Of a stretch of 51,001 bases of DNA, positions 16,923 through 26,977 are shown piece after piece. The stretch comes from Roseicyclus mahoneyensis. GTDB taxonomy: Bacteria > Pseudomonadota > Alphaproteobacteria > Rhodobacterales > Rhodobacteraceae. Below the pieces are notes generated by a model. That model saw only the letters and a program-made list of their open reading frames with translations. It was not told the origin of the DNA and made no database searches. Positions within the stretch are counted from its first letter, which is position 1; each line of letters begins with the position of its first letter. The position numbers were made by a program, and so were the translations under genes. The stretch is from positions 1 through 51,001 of the forward strand of contig NZ_QGGW01000015.1 of assembly GCF_003148775.1 (NCBI RefSeq), in the 5' to 3' direction.

Positions 16923-17840
16923 TCAGGTCAGCAGCGCAAGGTCGGATGACCCGGCCACGGGTCGCCGCGTCGGCATCGTCGCCGGATCGGCACCCTTCAG
17001 CGTCTGGGCCAGATCGGCGTAGAACCCCGGATCGTCGAAATACCACGTATGCGAGCCGCGCATCGTCTTGCCCGAGGGCGGCACCTTGGCCTCGTATTGC
17101 GCACCGCAGTAGACGTCATGGAACCGTGCGGGCACCGCGACCGGCATCCCGTTGCGACCGGCGCGCTGCTGGCCGTGCACGATGCCCTCGGACAGGCTCA
17201 GCACCCGGTCGAAGGTCGAATAATAGTTGGTCAGCCGCTTGCAGCGCAGGTCCATCACCAGCGCACCCCAAGCCCCGCTTTCCATCCACGGCTTGTCGGC
17301 GTCGGCGGCGACAAAGGCGACCTGATCCACCCCCCAAGGCACCGTGCCCGGCGCGCCACCATCGCCCACACCGGAAAAACCGCGCAAGGTCAGGTAGCTT
17401 CCCATCGAATGACACAGCAGATGGACCTTGGGCTGCGGCCGCAGGTTCAGGATCGGGCCGATGGCATCGACCACCAGATAGGGGGCGGTGTGCTTGGCAT
17501 CTCCCCTGTCACTGAGATAGCCCAGAACGGTGCCGTCGCTGGGCCAGTCATACCCGATGACCAGTCCGGTCCAACCGACGGCAGCAAGGCCCAGCTCGAT
17601 CTTGCGGCGTCGCTCCAGCATCTCGGCCTGTTCGGTGTTGAAGCCGTGGACGAAAATCAAGATCTCGCCCGCCTGCGCCTCTTGCTTGACGAGGCTGAGC
17701 CAGGTGGCCTGATCCACGATGTGATCCCCCCCGGGCGACGTCGCGTCAGGCACGGACACATGGCGCGTGACGCTGGCGCGGTTGTGCGTGAAGCGGCCGG
17801 TTGACGCGTTGTAGCTGCGGCGGGTGACGAAAAGGGGCAT
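16923..17840 (-). CDS. Alpha/beta hydrolase (DUF900 type)
   Basis: Predicted hydrolase of 305 residues. The strand-turn IFVHGFN at 62-68 provides the oxyanion region. The nucleophile elbow is CHSMGS with Ser145, and a late His lies in GSHTWYFD. The arrangement matches the DUF900 alpha/beta hydrolase family. No signal peptide is visible. The start ATG before PLFVTRRSYN is preferred over upstream codons, which would extend into the promoter region of the divergent ttcA. Substrate unknown. Confidence 0.85.
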   Translation of the reverse strand: MPLFVTRRSYNASTGRFTHNRASVTRHVSVPDATSPGGDHIVDQATWLSLVKQEAQAGEILIFVHGFNTEQAEMLERRRKIELGLAAVGWTGLVIGYDWPSDGTVLGYLSDRGDAKHTAPYLVVDAIGPILNLRPQPKVHLLCHSMGSYLTLRGFSGVGDGGAPGTVPWGVDQVAFVAADADKPWMESGAWGALVMDLRCKRLTNYYSTFDRVLSLSEGIVHGQQRAGRNGMPVAVPARFHDVYCGAQYEAKVPPSGKTMRGSHTWYFDDPGFYADLAQTLKGADPATMPTRRPVAGSSDLALLT

Positions 17841-17982
17841 GGTCGGGCCTCGGCTCGGGGAAGGGTCGGGCCGAGGATGACTCAGGCCTGCCCATCCGCA
17901 AAGTAGGGTTTCCCCCCACGCCGCTTGACGCACGCCCGGCCCCGGCCCCATACCGAGGCCGCGCGCAACAAGGACACGCCCC

Positions 17983-18867
17983 ATGCTCGACCGTGACGAC
18001 ATCGCCGCAGACGCCGGCGACGACATCCACCCGCTGTTTCATGGTGCGCCCAAAACCACCGAGTTCCGCAAGCTGCGCAAGCGCATCATCCGCGAGACCC
18101 GCGAAGCGATCGACCGCTACGGCATGGTTGATCGGGACCCCTCCGGCCCACGGCAACGCTGGCTCGTTTGTCTGTCAGGTGGCAAGGACAGCTACACGCT
18201 GCTGGCGGCCCTGACCGAATTGCAGTGGCGCGGACTTTTGCCCGTCGACATCCTGGCGTGCAACCTCGATCAGGGGCAGCCGGGGTTCCCCGCGACCGTC
18301 CTGCCCGAGTTCCTGACAGCAATGGGCGTGCCGCACCGGATCGAATACGCCGACACCTATTCCATCGTGATGGACAAGGTTCCGCAGGGCCGGACCTATT
18401 GCGCGCTGTGCTCGCGGCTCCGGCGCGGCAACCTTTACCGCATCGCGCGCGAGGAAGGGTGTTCGGCCGTCGTCCTCGGCCATCACCGCGACGACATTCT
18501 CGAGACGTTTTTCCTAAATCTGTTTCATGGCGGCAAGCTTGCGACCATGCCGCCGCGTCTGGTCAACGACGAGGGCGACCTGTTCGTGCACCGCCCGTTG
18601 GCGCATGTCTCCGAGGCCGATTGCGAAGCGTTTTCGCGCGCCATGGGCTATCCGATCATCCCTTGCGACCTGTGCGGCAGTCAGGACGGCCTGCAGCGAC
18701 AGGTGATCAAGCGCATGCTCGACGAGTGGGAGGCGCGCGCACCGGGCCGCCGGGGCAAGATCTTTTCGGCGCTGATGACGGCACGGCCCTCGCATCTGCT
18801 GGACACCGAGCTGTTCGATTTCGCCGGATTGGCACAGCTTGCAACTGCACAAAATTCGAAGAACTGA
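17983..18867 (+). CDS. ttcA: tRNA 2-thiocytidine(32) synthetase
   Basis: Iron-sulfur PP-loop ATPase that thiolates cytidine 32 in certain tRNAs. The ATP-binding PP-loop SGGKDS is at 65-70. The cluster-binding cysteines are Cys140 and Cys143 in [11 protein letters not shown], with a second pair Cys228/Cys231 in PCDLCGSQ near the C-terminus. The HHRDDILET segment is also typical. Length 294 is normal. The tRNA-Arg in this window has C32 in its anticodon loop and is a possible substrate, which is inference. Confidence 0.95.
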   Translation: MLDRDDIAADAGDDIHPLFHGAPKTTEFRKLRKRIIRETREAIDRYGMVDRDPSGPRQRWLVCLSGGKDSYTLLAALTELQWRGLLPVDILACNLDQGQPGFPATVLPEFLTAMGVPHRIEYADTYSIVMDKVPQGRTYCALCSRLRRGNLYRIAREEGCSAVVLGHHRDDILETFFLNLFHGGKLATMPPRLVNDEGDLFVHRPLAHVSEADCEAFSRAMGYPIIPCDLCGSQDGLQRQVIKRMLDEWEARAPGRRGKIFSALMTARPSHLLDTELFDFAGLAQLATAQNSKN

Positions 18868-18973
18868 GGCCTCCGACGTTAAGCGCCTGTCAGGGCTTGG
18901 CCGATTATCCGGTGCGCGTTGGCGCAACCCCGCTGGGGTCTTGCGCCCCCGGATGATCCGAAAGGCGCAGCCC

Positions 18974-20530
18974 ATGGCCGAGAGATATCGCAGCCTTGCC
19001 ACCCGCTTTGCCGGGGCGACGGGCCGGGCGCTGACGCGGATCGACGTGCTGGCGCTGTTTCCGCTGACCGTGCTGGGGGCGCTCTGGCTGGGGCTGTCGG
19101 ATCTGGTGCTGGTCTCGGCCTTTGCCCTGCCCGCCCTGCTGGCCTTGCGCGCGCTGGCCTTGGCCGCAAGCGGCGCACCGATGGCGGATACGGGCTATGC
19201 ACTGCTGCCGCATCCGCGCAACGGCCTTTCAGGGCAGGATGCTTTGCTGGCGATGCTGGATCATGTCGCGCAAACGCCCGGTCAGGACAGTGCCTGCATC
19301 CTGATGCAGATCGACGATTGGGGCAGGCTTGGCGAACGCTTGGGCATTGAGGCCGCCGAGGATGTCGCCCGGCGCTGTGGCGAACGCATCTGCACCGCGC
19401 TCAGGCAAGATGATCTGGTCGTGCGCCTTGGTGATGCGCGCTTTGGCATCGTGCTGCATCCGGTTCCCTCGCTCCGTCTTGGCACGCGCGAGGCGATCAC
19501 CTCACGCTTGCGCGCCGCGCTGAGCGAACCCATCGGCATCGGCGGTGCCGCTGTCCGCCTGACGGCGTCGGTCGGTCATGCCGGTCTTATGCGCGAGACA
19601 GGTGATGTCGCAGGGGCAACCTTGATTGCCGCGGAGGCCGCGCTGACCGAGGCGCTGCGCAATGGCCCCAATGCGGTGCGCGCCTTTGCACCAGCGCTGC
19701 TGCGCCAACGCACCGCGCGGGCCGATCTGGCCAGCGAAGTTACCGCCGCGCTGGAGGAGGGTGAGATCCGCCCATGGTTCCAACCGCAGATCCATGCCAC
19801 AAGCCGCGTGATCTCGGGGTTCGAGGCGCTGGCGCGCTGGCACCATCCTGTCCGGGGCGTGCTGGCCCCGGCGGAGTTTCTGTCGGCCGTCGATGACGCG
19901 GGACGCATGGATGCGCTGGGGCAGGTGATCTTGTTCCACGCGCTCGACGCGCTGCGCCTGTGGGACAAGGCCGGGCTGCGTGTGCCCTCGGTCTCGGTCA
20001 ACTTCTCGGCCGACGAACTGCGCAACCCCGCCCTTGCCGACCACCTTAAATGGCAGGTGGACCGTTTCGACATCGCCCCCGGACGCCTGACGGTTGAGAT
20101 CCTCGAGACCGTGGCGGCACGGGGCGACGACGACACCATCCTTGCCACCATCGCCGCCATCGGTGCGCATGGCATCGCGCTCGACCTCGACGATTTCGGG
20201 ATCGGTCAAGCTTCGCTGGCGGCAATCCGGCGCTTCGGCGTGGCCCGGATCAAGATCGACCGCTCCTTCATCCTCGGGCTTGATGCCGATCCCGGTCAGC
20301 AGGCCATGGTTGCTGCCATCCTGTCCGTGGCGCGGCACCTTGGCGTGCAGACCCTTGCCGAAGGGGTGGAAGACGCTTGCGTCCAGACACTTCTGGCGCA
20401 GATGGGCTGCACCCATCTGCAGGGCTTTCACATCGCCCATCCGATGCCGATCGAGGATACGGTCGCATGGGCAACCCGTCACAACGAGACGCTGGCCCGT
20501 CCGCCCGCGATCGGTCGGCGCGCGGGTTGA
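18974..20530 (+). CDS. EAL-domain c-di-GMP phosphodiesterase with degenerate GGDEF domain
   Basis: Membrane-anchored signalling protein of 518 residues. A hydrophobic region at about 25-66 provides two transmembrane helices. A GGDEF-like domain follows, but its signature reads LGDAR (152-156), so it cannot act as a diguanylate cyclase. The EAL domain is intact: EALARW with Glu284, SVNFSADEL, EILET, LDLDDFGIG, IKIDRSF, AEGVED and LQGFHIA carry the metal- and substrate-binding residues. It should hydrolyse c-di-GMP and may use the GGDEF relic as a regulatory site. I chose the ATG before AERYRSLA, preceded by GAAAGG; an ATG seven codons upstream is possible. Confidence 0.9.
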   Translation: MAERYRSLATRFAGATGRALTRIDVLALFPLTVLGALWLGLSDLVLVSAFALPALLALRALALAASGAPMADTGYALLPHPRNGLSGQDALLAMLDHVAQTPGQDSACILMQIDDWGRLGERLGIEAAEDVARRCGERICTALRQDDLVVRLGDARFGIVLHPVPSLRLGTREAITSRLRAALSEPIGIGGAAVRLTASVGHAGLMRETGDVAGATLIAAEAALTEALRNGPNAVRAFAPALLRQRTARADLASEVTAALEEGEIRPWFQPQIHATSRVISGFEALARWHHPVRGVLAPAEFLSAVDDAGRMDALGQVILFHALDALRLWDKAGLRVPSVSVNFSADELRNPALADHLKWQVDRFDIAPGRLTVEILETVAARGDDDTILATIAAIGAHGIALDLDDFGIGQASLAAIRRFGVARIKIDRSFILGLDADPGQQAMVAAILSVARHLGVQTLAEGVEDACVQTLLAQMGCTHLQGFHIAHPMPIEDTVAWATRHNETLARPPAIGRRAG

Positions 20531-20628
20531 TCCGTCCCTGGCCAGGCCCGCGCGGAAAACGCCCCTTGACCTTTGCCCCCCCGATCTGTTGAACCCGCGA
20601 GAATATCAACCGCGGGACGCTGACAATC

Positions 20629-22458
20629 ATGCAAGATCAGAACAGAAACCTGATCCTGGCCACGGCGCTGAGCTTTTTGGTCATCCTCGTCTGGTTTGTC
20701 CTCTTCCCGCCGCCCGAGCCGGTCACCGATCCCAACGCCACTGCGCCCACGGCGCAGGCACCCGCGGCAGGCGGGACCGATATCGCGCTGCTCCCGCCCG
20801 CCGCGACGGATGGAACCCCTGCCCTGCCCGAGGCCGAGGCGGCAACCGCCGCCGCGCCCGAGGCGCCGCGCGTGCGGATCGACACGCCCGAACTTGAGGG
20901 ATCCATCTCGCTGATCGGCGGCCGGATCGACGACCTGTCGCTGCGCGGGTATTTCGAGACGCTAGAGGAGGACAGCCCGATCGTCCGCCTGCTGTCACCC
21001 GTCGGCAGCGAAGATCCGTATTACGCCCTCTACGGCTGGGTTCCTGCGGGAAGCTCGGACCTCGGCTTCGAGGACGTGCCGGGCGCCAACACCGAATGGG
21101 CGGTCGAAAGCGGCGAGGTTCTGACTCCCGAAACCCCGATCACCTTGGTGTGGGACAACGGCTCGGGCCTGATCTTTCGGCGCACCATCGAGATCGACGC
21201 GAATTTCATGTTCTCGGTCACCCAATCGGTCGAGAACACTAGCGAGGCTGCCGTCCGGCTGGCCCCATATGGCATCGTCGCCCGCCACGGCCTGCCCGAT
21301 GACCTGCAGAATTTCTTCATCCTGCACGAAGGCGTCGTGCGCAAGGTCGACGGTCAACTGGACGAAATCAGCTACAACGACCTACCCGATCTCGACTTTG
21401 TCGAGCGCGAAGCCGCAGCCGCTGAAATTGTCGCCGTGGAGGCGAACGGCTGGATCGGCTTTACCGACAAATACTGGATGACCACGCTGATCCCGGGCGC
21501 CGACCAGCCCTTCACCAGCGTCACGAAGTATGTCGCTAGCGCCGACATCTACCAGACCGAAGCGCGCCTTCCCGCGATGGATGTCGCGGCAGGCGAGACG
21601 GCCCAGGTTACCACCCAGCTTTTCGCCGGTGCCAAGGAGTGGGAAACCATCCGCGACTATGAGGCTGCAGGCGTCGAACGCTTCATCGACTCGATCGACT
21701 GGGGCTGGTTCTACTTCCTGACCAAGCCGATGTTCTGGTTGCTGCACACGCTCAATGTGCTGATCGGAAACATGGGCCTTGCGATCATTGCACTGACCGT
21801 CATCGTCAAGGCAGCCCTCTTCCCCTTGGCCTACAAATCCTATGCCTCGATGGCCCGCATGCGCGAGCTGCAACCGCAGATGGAGAAGATCAAGGAGCGT
21901 GTCGGCGACGACCGCCAGAAGATGCAACAGGAGATGATGGAGCTCTACAAGCGGGAGAAGGTGAACCCCGCCTCGGGCTGCCTGCCGATCCTGCTACAGA
22001 TCCCGATCTTCTTCTCGCTCTACAAGGTGATCTTCGTCACGCTGGAACTGCGCCATGCGCCGTTCTTCGGCTGGCTCAATGACCTGTCGACACCCGACCC
22101 GTCGTCGATCTTCAACCTCTTCGGGCTGCTGCCTTGGGCCGCGCCGGAACCCACCAGCATCCTCGCGCTGATCTTCATCGGGGTGCTGCCGATCCTGCTG
22201 GGCATCTCGATGTGGCTCCAGCAAAAGCTGAACCCGCAGCCGACAGACCCGACACAGGCGGCGATCTTCGCCTGGCTGCCCTGGGTGTTCATGTTCATGC
22301 TGGGCAGTTTCGCCAGCGGCCTGCTGGTGTACTGGATCGCCAACAACACGATCACCTTCGCGCAGCAATACATCATCATGCGGCGACACGGGTACAAACC
22401 GGACCTGTTCGGCAACATCCGCTCCAGCTTCCAGCGAAAAAAGCCCGAGGCGAAATGA
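20629..22458 (+). CDS. yidC: Membrane protein insertase
   Basis: YidC/Oxa1 insertase of 609 residues that inserts and folds inner membrane proteins with or without SecYEG. An N-terminal anchor helix (LILATALSFLVILVWFVLF) is followed by a Pro/Ala-rich linker and the large periplasmic beta domain. The conserved C-terminal core has five helices, starting at FYFLTKPMFWLLHTLN. The cytoplasmic hairpin includes MARMRELQPQMEKIKERVGD, and NPASGCLPILLQIPIFFSLY follows. The stop overlaps the MOSC gene by 4 nt, starting a tightly coupled yidC-MOSC-yihA unit. Confidence 0.97.
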   Translation: MQDQNRNLILATALSFLVILVWFVLFPPPEPVTDPNATAPTAQAPAAGGTDIALLPPAATDGTPALPEAEAATAAAPEAPRVRIDTPELEGSISLIGGRIDDLSLRGYFETLEEDSPIVRLLSPVGSEDPYYALYGWVPAGSSDLGFEDVPGANTEWAVESGEVLTPETPITLVWDNGSGLIFRRTIEIDANFMFSVTQSVENTSEAAVRLAPYGIVARHGLPDDLQNFFILHEGVVRKVDGQLDEISYNDLPDLDFVEREAAAAEIVAVEANGWIGFTDKYWMTTLIPGADQPFTSVTKYVASADIYQTEARLPAMDVAAGETAQVTTQLFAGAKEWETIRDYEAAGVERFIDSIDWGWFYFLTKPMFWLLHTLNVLIGNMGLAIIALTVIVKAALFPLAYKSYASMARMRELQPQMEKIKERVGDDRQKMQQEMMELYKREKVNPASGCLPILLQIPIFFSLYKVIFVTLELRHAPFFGWLNDLSTPDPSSIFNLFGLLPWAAPEPTSILALIFIGVLPILLGISMWLQQKLNPQPTDPTQAAIFAWLPWVFMFMLGSFASGLLVYWIANNTITFAQQYIIMRRHGYKPDLFGNIRSSFQRKKPEAK

Positions 22459-23198
22459 CCTGGCATCTGGCCCAGATCTGGCGGCATCCGATCAAGGGGA
22501 TCGGGGCTGAGTCGCTGGAGCATGTGGGCCTGCAGGTCGACCGGCCGCTACCGCTGGATCGCGCCTGGGCCGTGCTGGAGGAGGGGGGCGAGGCAGCCGA
22601 TGGCTGGCGGCCATGTCGCAACTTTCTGCGCGGGGCCAAGGGTCCGTCGCTAATGGCGGTCACAGCCCGCGTTGAGGGCGAGGCGATCCACCTCTCGCAT
22701 CCCGACCGGCCCGACATCACGATCACTCCCGGCACGGCGGAGGCAGCGCCCGCGCTTTTCGCTTGGCTGAGGCCGATCTACCCCACCGACCGCCGCGGCC
22801 CCGCCACGCTGGTCAAGGCCCCGCCAGCCGGCATGAGCGATGCGCCCTTCGCCTCGGTCGCGGTGCTCAACATGTCCTCGCTGCGCGCTTTGTCCCAAAA
22901 GCTGGGCCAGTCCCTCGACCCGCGCCGGTTCCGCGGGAACCTCTGGCTCGAGGGTCTTGCCCCTTGGGAGGAGTTCGATCTGCTCAGCAAGCGCCTGCGC
23001 ATCGCCGGAGCCGAGTTGGATGTGATCGAACCCATCGGCCGTTGCCGCGCAACCGAGGCGAACCCGGAGACGGGCAAGCGCGACGCGAACACACTTGCCG
23101 CGCTGGAGGATGGCTGGGGCCACACCCAGTTCGGCGTCTACGCCATGGTGCGGCGTGCGGGCCGTGTGACGGTCGGCGACGAGGTGACCCGAGCATGA
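22455..23198 (+). CDS. MOSC domain protein
   Basis: A 247-residue protein with an N-terminal MOSC beta-barrel-like segment (AQIWRHPIKGIGAESL) and the MOSC domain proper. The conserved Cys lies in IEPIGRCRATEANPETG. MOSC domains carry sulfur or molybdenum-cofactor ligands in sulfurases and amidoxime-reducing enzymes; the specific role of this stand-alone protein is unknown. It overlaps yidC and yihA by 4 nt on each side, an arrangement common in Rhodobacterales. Confidence 0.9.
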   Translation: MTWHLAQIWRHPIKGIGAESLEHVGLQVDRPLPLDRAWAVLEEGGEAADGWRPCRNFLRGAKGPSLMAVTARVEGEAIHLSHPDRPDITITPGTAEAAPALFAWLRPIYPTDRRGPATLVKAPPAGMSDAPFASVAVLNMSSLRALSQKLGQSLDPRRFRGNLWLEGLAPWEEFDLLSKRLRIAGAELDVIEPIGRCRATEANPETGKRDANTLAALEDGWGHTQFGVYAMVRRAGRVTVGDEVTRA

Positions 23199-23848
23199 CC
23201 ACCCTGCCCTTTCCTCTCGCCCCCGAGCCCGACGAAATCACGGCCGAGGTGGGCCGCAAGCTCTTCGCCGGCGGGGCGGAGTTCCTCAAGGGCGTGGTGG
23301 CGATGGACGGCCTGCCGCCCGCCGACCGGCCCGAGGTCTGTTTTGCGGGCCGCTCCAACGTCGGAAAATCCACGCTGATCAACGCCCTGACCGGGCGCAA
23401 GGCGCTCGCCCGAGCCTCCAACACGCCCGGCCGCACGCAGGAGATCAACTTCTTCACCCTCGGCGAAAGCCACTACCTCGTCGATCTGCCCGGCTATGGA
23501 TACGCCGAGGCGCCCATCGACGTGGTGCGCAAGTGGCAGGTCCTGCTGCGCGCCTATCTCTCGGGGCGCGCCACCTTGCGCCGCGCCTTCGTGCTGATCG
23601 ACGCGCGCCATGGTGCGAAGGAGGTCGATCAGGAGATCATGACGCTGCTCGACAAATCCGCCGTGCCCTTTCAAGTGGTGATGACCAAGGCCGACAAGGT
23701 GCGCGGGACGGACCTCGAGGCGTCGCTCGCACGCACCCGCGCGGCGCTGGCCAAACACCCGGCCGCCTATCCCGAGCTTATCTTGACGTCGTCGGAAAAG
23801 GGCGACGGGATGCCCACGTTGCGCGCCACCATCGCCGCCATCGGCTGA
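23195..23848 (+). CDS. yihA: Ribosome biogenesis GTPase YihA/EngB
   Basis: GTPase required for large-subunit assembly and cell division, 217 residues. G motifs are visible: G1 GRSNVGKST at 52-60, G2 around [13 protein letters not shown]3 [11 protein letters not shown]4 TKAD and G5 TSSEKGDG. The start overlaps the MOSC stop (ATGA), implying translational coupling with the insertase gene upstream. Confidence 0.96.
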   Translation: MTTLPFPLAPEPDEITAEVGRKLFAGGAEFLKGVVAMDGLPPADRPEVCFAGRSNVGKSTLINALTGRKALARASNTPGRTQEINFFTLGESHYLVDLPGYGYAEAPIDVVRKWQVLLRAYLSGRATLRRAFVLIDARHGAKEVDQEIMTLLDKSAVPFQVVMTKADKVRGTDLEASLARTRAALAKHPAAYPELILTSSEKGDGMPTLRATIAAIG

Positions 23849-23945
23849 CCCTGCGCCTTCATCTTTCCCCAAATATGCAAAGCCGCCGCTTCACACGGGC
23901 GCGTGGCTCGCCTATTCAATCGCAAAGCCACCCCGAGGCCCCGAC

Positions 23946-24806
23946 ATGAAGCAAAGAGACATGACCCGCGATCACCTTGCCGTTGCCCGCACGCTGAGCG
24001 AGGCACTGCCATATCTGCAGCGCTTCAACGACGCCGTCGTGGTGGTCAAGTTTGGCGGAAACGCGATGGGCGACGATGACACGATGACCAGCTTCGCACG
24101 GGACATCGTGCTGCTCAGGCAGGTCGGCGTGAACCCCGTGGTGGTCCATGGCGGTGGGCCGATGATCAACGAAATGCTTGATAAGCTTGGCATAAAATCC
24201 GAGTTCATCGATGGCAAACGGGTCACCGACGCCGCGACCGTCGAGGTGGTCGAGATGGTCTTGTCGGGCCTCGTGAACCAGCGGATCGTGCAGGCGATCA
24301 ACGCGCAGGGCGGCAAGGCGGTGGGGCTGTCGGGCAAGGATGCCTCGCTGATGATCTGCGAACCGGCGGATGCGATTTTTGGCTTTGTCGGCATCCCGGT
24401 CGAGGTCGATCCGGCGGTCATCAACAACCTGTTCGAGGATGACATGATCCCGGTGATCGCCCCCATCGGCATGGGCCGCAATGGCGAGACTTTCAACGTC
24501 AACGGCGACACGGCGGCGGGTGCGATTGCCGCGGCGCTCAAGGCTGACCGCTTGTTATTGCTGACGAATGTCGCCGGCGTGAAGAATGCCGAGGGCGAAT
24601 TGGTGACCGAGTTGAAGGCCGCCGAGGTGGAAGAAATGACGCGCGCGGGCGTGATCGCGGGCGGCATGATCCCCAAGACCGAAACCGCGATCGAGGCGGT
24701 CCGCGCAGGTGTCCGTGCCTGCACCATCGTGGACGGGCGGGTGCCCAATGCGGTGTTGCTGGAGCTGTTCACCGAACATGGCGCGGGCTCGATGATCCGG
24801 GCCTGA
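23946..24806 (+). CDS. argB: Acetylglutamate kinase
   Basis: N-acetyl-L-glutamate kinase, second step of arginine biosynthesis, phosphorylating the gamma-carboxylate with ATP. Amino acid kinase fold of 286 residues: [12 protein letters not shown] near the N-terminus, [29 protein letters not shown] and the C-terminal [18 protein letters not shown]. An alternative ATG five codons in has a better spaced AAAGAG. The gene follows yihA by 97 bp and probably has its own promoter. Confidence 0.97.
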   Translation: MKQRDMTRDHLAVARTLSEALPYLQRFNDAVVVVKFGGNAMGDDDTMTSFARDIVLLRQVGVNPVVVHGGGPMINEMLDKLGIKSEFIDGKRVTDAATVEVVEMVLSGLVNQRIVQAINAQGGKAVGLSGKDASLMICEPADAIFGFVGIPVEVDPAVINNLFEDDMIPVIAPIGMGRNGETFNVNGDTAAGAIAAALKADRLLLLTNVAGVKNAEGELVTELKAAEVEEMTRAGVIAGGMIPKTETAIEAVRAGVRACTIVDGRVPNAVLLELFTEHGAGSMIRA

Positions 24807-24821
24807 TGGCCGGTCACAAGG

Positions 24822-24850
24822 CGTACACGGGCCGTACACGGCGCGTACAC
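24822..24850. repeat. Three tandem CGTACAC repeats with an 11-bp period
   Basis: CGTACAC occurs at 24822, 24833 and 24844, each separated by four G/C bases, directly after argB and before the next gene. The period is close to one helical turn, so the copies would lie on one face of the DNA. This may be an operator or a slippage product; no known factor is assigned. Confidence 0.6.
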
Positions 24851-24869
24851 ATCGTGAGGACGGGCAAGG

Positions 24870-25517
24870 ATGACCCTGGAGGAGATCGAGGCCCGGCTTG
24901 CCCCCCATCATCTTGCGGTTTTCGGAGGGTTTCATCCCGGCCCGGAGGACGCTGCGCCGACTGGCTGCGAAACGCTTTTGCTGCTTGGCCCGCGTGAACC
25001 GGGGTTCTGGGACCATGTGACCGGCGAGCCCGAGTTTGCCGACAGCTTGGCAGACCCGCTCGACCGCTGGTCGCGCCGGGTGATCGGCAGGCTGGCCTGT
25101 GACCTGCGGGCCAAGGCGCTGTTCCCCTTCGGCGGACCGCCGTTCCAGCCCTTCATCGCATGGGCGCAGCGGAGCGGTCGCGCCCATGTCAGCCCGGTGA
25201 CGCTGCTGTTGCATGACACGGCCGGGCTGATGGCGTCGTGGCGCGGCGCGCTGGCCTTGCGCGACCGGCTCGACCTGCCGCAGCCGCCGCCTTCCCCTTG
25301 CCCGTCATGCCCTCGACCCTGCGAGACAGCCTGCCCTGTTGGCGCGCTGGACAGGTCGGGGTATGACGTCACGGCCTGCCACGCCTTTCTCGACACAGAG
25401 GCAGGGCGGGATTGCCTGCAACGGGGGTGCCGCGTGCGGCGGGCCTGCCCGGTCAGCGAAACCTACGGCCGCCGCCCCGAGCAGTCGGCGTTCCACATGC
25501 GGAGCTTTCACCCATGA
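24870..25517 (+). CDS. Cysteine-rich ferredoxin-like protein
   Basis: A 215-residue protein whose C-terminal third has clustered cysteines: CPSCPRPCETACPVGAL, and then CLQRGCRVRRACPVS. The CxxC...CxxxCP arrangement resembles the 4Fe-4S binding region of ferredoxin-type and QueG-like proteins, so one or two iron-sulfur clusters are likely. The N-terminal part (LAVFGGFHPGPEDAAP) has no recognised enzyme motif. The last codons overlap the phosphatase gene by 4 nt. An electron-transfer role is inferred only from the cysteines. Confidence 0.75.
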   Translation: MTLEEIEARLAPHHLAVFGGFHPGPEDAAPTGCETLLLLGPREPGFWDHVTGEPEFADSLADPLDRWSRRVIGRLACDLRAKALFPFGGPPFQPFIAWAQRSGRAHVSPVTLLLHDTAGLMASWRGALALRDRLDLPQPPPSPCPSCPRPCETACPVGALDRSGYDVTACHAFLDTEAGRDCLQRGCRVRRACPVSETYGRRPEQSAFHMRSFHP

Positions 25518-26014
25518 CGCTGACCCTGATCCTGACGCGGCATGCGAAATCCGACTGGGACGATCCTCTGTTGTCCGATCACGACCGGGTGCTGAACCCG
25601 CGCGGCCGGGGCGATGCGCCCAAGATCGGGGCGTGGCTGGCGGCACAGGGCCATATGCCCGATGCGGCAATGGTGTCATCTGCCCGGCGCACGCTAGAGA
25701 CATGGGAGCGGCTCGCGCCCGCCCTTGAACATCCCGTGGCAATGACGGTCGAGCCGGATCTCTATCATGCGGAGGCGCAGCAGATCCTTCAGCACCTCAG
25801 GGGGGCGTCGGCGCGCAAGGTCATGTTGATCGGGCACAACCCCGGTATCGGCGAATGCGCCCATCGCATCGTGGCCGAACCGGCCCCGCATCCCCGATTC
25901 ATCGATTACCCGACCTGCGCCACGCTGGTGGCCGAGTTTCCGGGTGACGATTGGTCCAGCGTCGACTGGTGGTCTGGCCGCGTGGTCGATTTCGTGGTGC
26001 CGCGCGACCTCTGA
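25514..26014 (+). CDS. SixA-like histidine phosphatase family protein
   Basis: A 166-residue member of the histidine phosphatase superfamily, SixA-like by size. The catalytic RHA motif is LTRHAKSDW (His10). The second catalytic His is in IGHNPGIGE, and conserved Arg residues lie in SSARRTLETW. SixA in E. coli acts on phosphohistidine; the substrate here is unknown. It is translationally coupled to the ferredoxin-like gene. Confidence 0.85.
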   Translation: MTLTLILTRHAKSDWDDPLLSDHDRVLNPRGRGDAPKIGAWLAAQGHMPDAAMVSSARRTLETWERLAPALEHPVAMTVEPDLYHAEAQQILQHLRGASARKVMLIGHNPGIGECAHRIVAEPAPHPRFIDYPTCATLVAEFPGDDWSSVDWWSGRVVDFVVPRDL

Positions 26015-26070
26015 GCGACGGCGCGGAACTGCAGTTTTCCCCGCGTTTTCCGCGTAGGAACAGGCCGGCC

Positions 26071-26874
26071 TCAGTGCCCGAGGATCTGGCTCAGGAACAG
26101 TTTCGTCCGCTCGTTCTGGGGATTGTTGAAGAAGGCCTTGGGCTCGTTTTGCTCGACGATCTGGCCCTGATCCATGAAGATCACGCGGTTGGCCACGGCT
26201 TGAGCGAACCCCATCTCATGGGTCACGACCAGCATGGTCATTCCGTCCTCGGCCAGCGCGATCATGGTGTCGAGCACTTCCTTGATCATCTCGGGGTCGA
26301 GTGCAGAGGTCGGCTCGTCGAACAGCATGATCCGCGGCCGCATGCACAAGGAGCGGGCGATGGCGACCCGCTGCTGTTGGCCGCCCGACAGCTGGCCAGG
26401 GTACTTTTTGGCCTGCTCGGGGATCTTCACCTTTTCGAGGAAATACATCGCCGCTTCCTCGGCCTCGCGCTTGGGGATCTTGCGCACCCAGATCGGGGCC
26501 AATGTGCAATTCTCGAGGATGGTGAGATGCGGGAAGAGGTTGAAATGCTGAAACACCATCCCGACCTCGGACCGGATCTTGTCGATGTTCTTGAGGTCAT
26601 TGGACAAGCGCGTGCCGTCGACGATGATCTGGCCCTTCTGGTGCTCCTCCAACGCGTTGATGCAGCGGATCAGGGTGGATTTGCCCGATCCGGACGGGCC
26701 GCAGATCACGATGCGTTCGCCGCGGTTCACCGTCAGGTTGATGTCGCGCAGCACGTGGAAAGTGCCATACCACTTGTTCATGTTGGTGATCGAGATCGCA
26801 ATCTCGTCCGAGACTGTCATCTGCGACCGGTCGACATCGAGGGTTTCGGCGCGGGTTACCTGAGCGTCGGCCAT
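26071..26874 (-). CDS. aapP: Amino acid ABC transporter ATP-binding protein (AapP-like)
   Basis: ATPase of a polar/general amino acid ABC importer, 267 residues. It has Walker [10 protein letters not shown], the Q-loop in [11 protein letters not shown], signature LSGGQQQR, Walker [14 protein letters not shown] and switch His in VVTHEMGFA. It is very close to AapP of the general L-amino acid system. Start chosen at the ATG before [10 protein letters not shown]. The binding protein gene lies just upstream on the same strand, but the two permease genes normally between them (aapQ, aapM) are missing, so it must work with permeases encoded elsewhere. Confidence 0.93.
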   Translation of the reverse strand: MADAQVTRAETLDVDRSQMTVSDEIAISITNMNKWYGTFHVLRDINLTVNRGERIVICGPSGSGKSTLIRCINALEEHQKGQIIVDGTRLSNDLKNIDKIRSEVGMVFQHFNLFPHLTILENCTLAPIWVRKIPKREAEEAAMYFLEKVKIPEQAKKYPGQLSGGQQQRVAIARSLCMRPRIMLFDEPTSALDPEMIKEVLDTMIALAEDGMTMLVVTHEMGFAQAVANRVIFMDQGQIVEQNEPKAFFNNPQNERTKLFLSQILGH

Positions 26875-26977
26875 GGCATCGTTCCTTTCTGGTCGCGGCC
26901 GGGCAAGCCCAGCGTTGAGAGACAGCGTGACCGCGAAACCGCGATACGGCAACCCGCCACCCCGCGCCCACGCCAGA

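Noticed and set aside
19400-19480. Active diguanylate cyclase in the EAL protein
   Set aside because: The signature is LGDAR instead of GGDEF, which removes the catalytic acidic residue.
24822-24850. CRISPR-like array
   Set aside because: Repeat unit is 7 bp with 4-bp spacers, far too short, and no cas genes are present.
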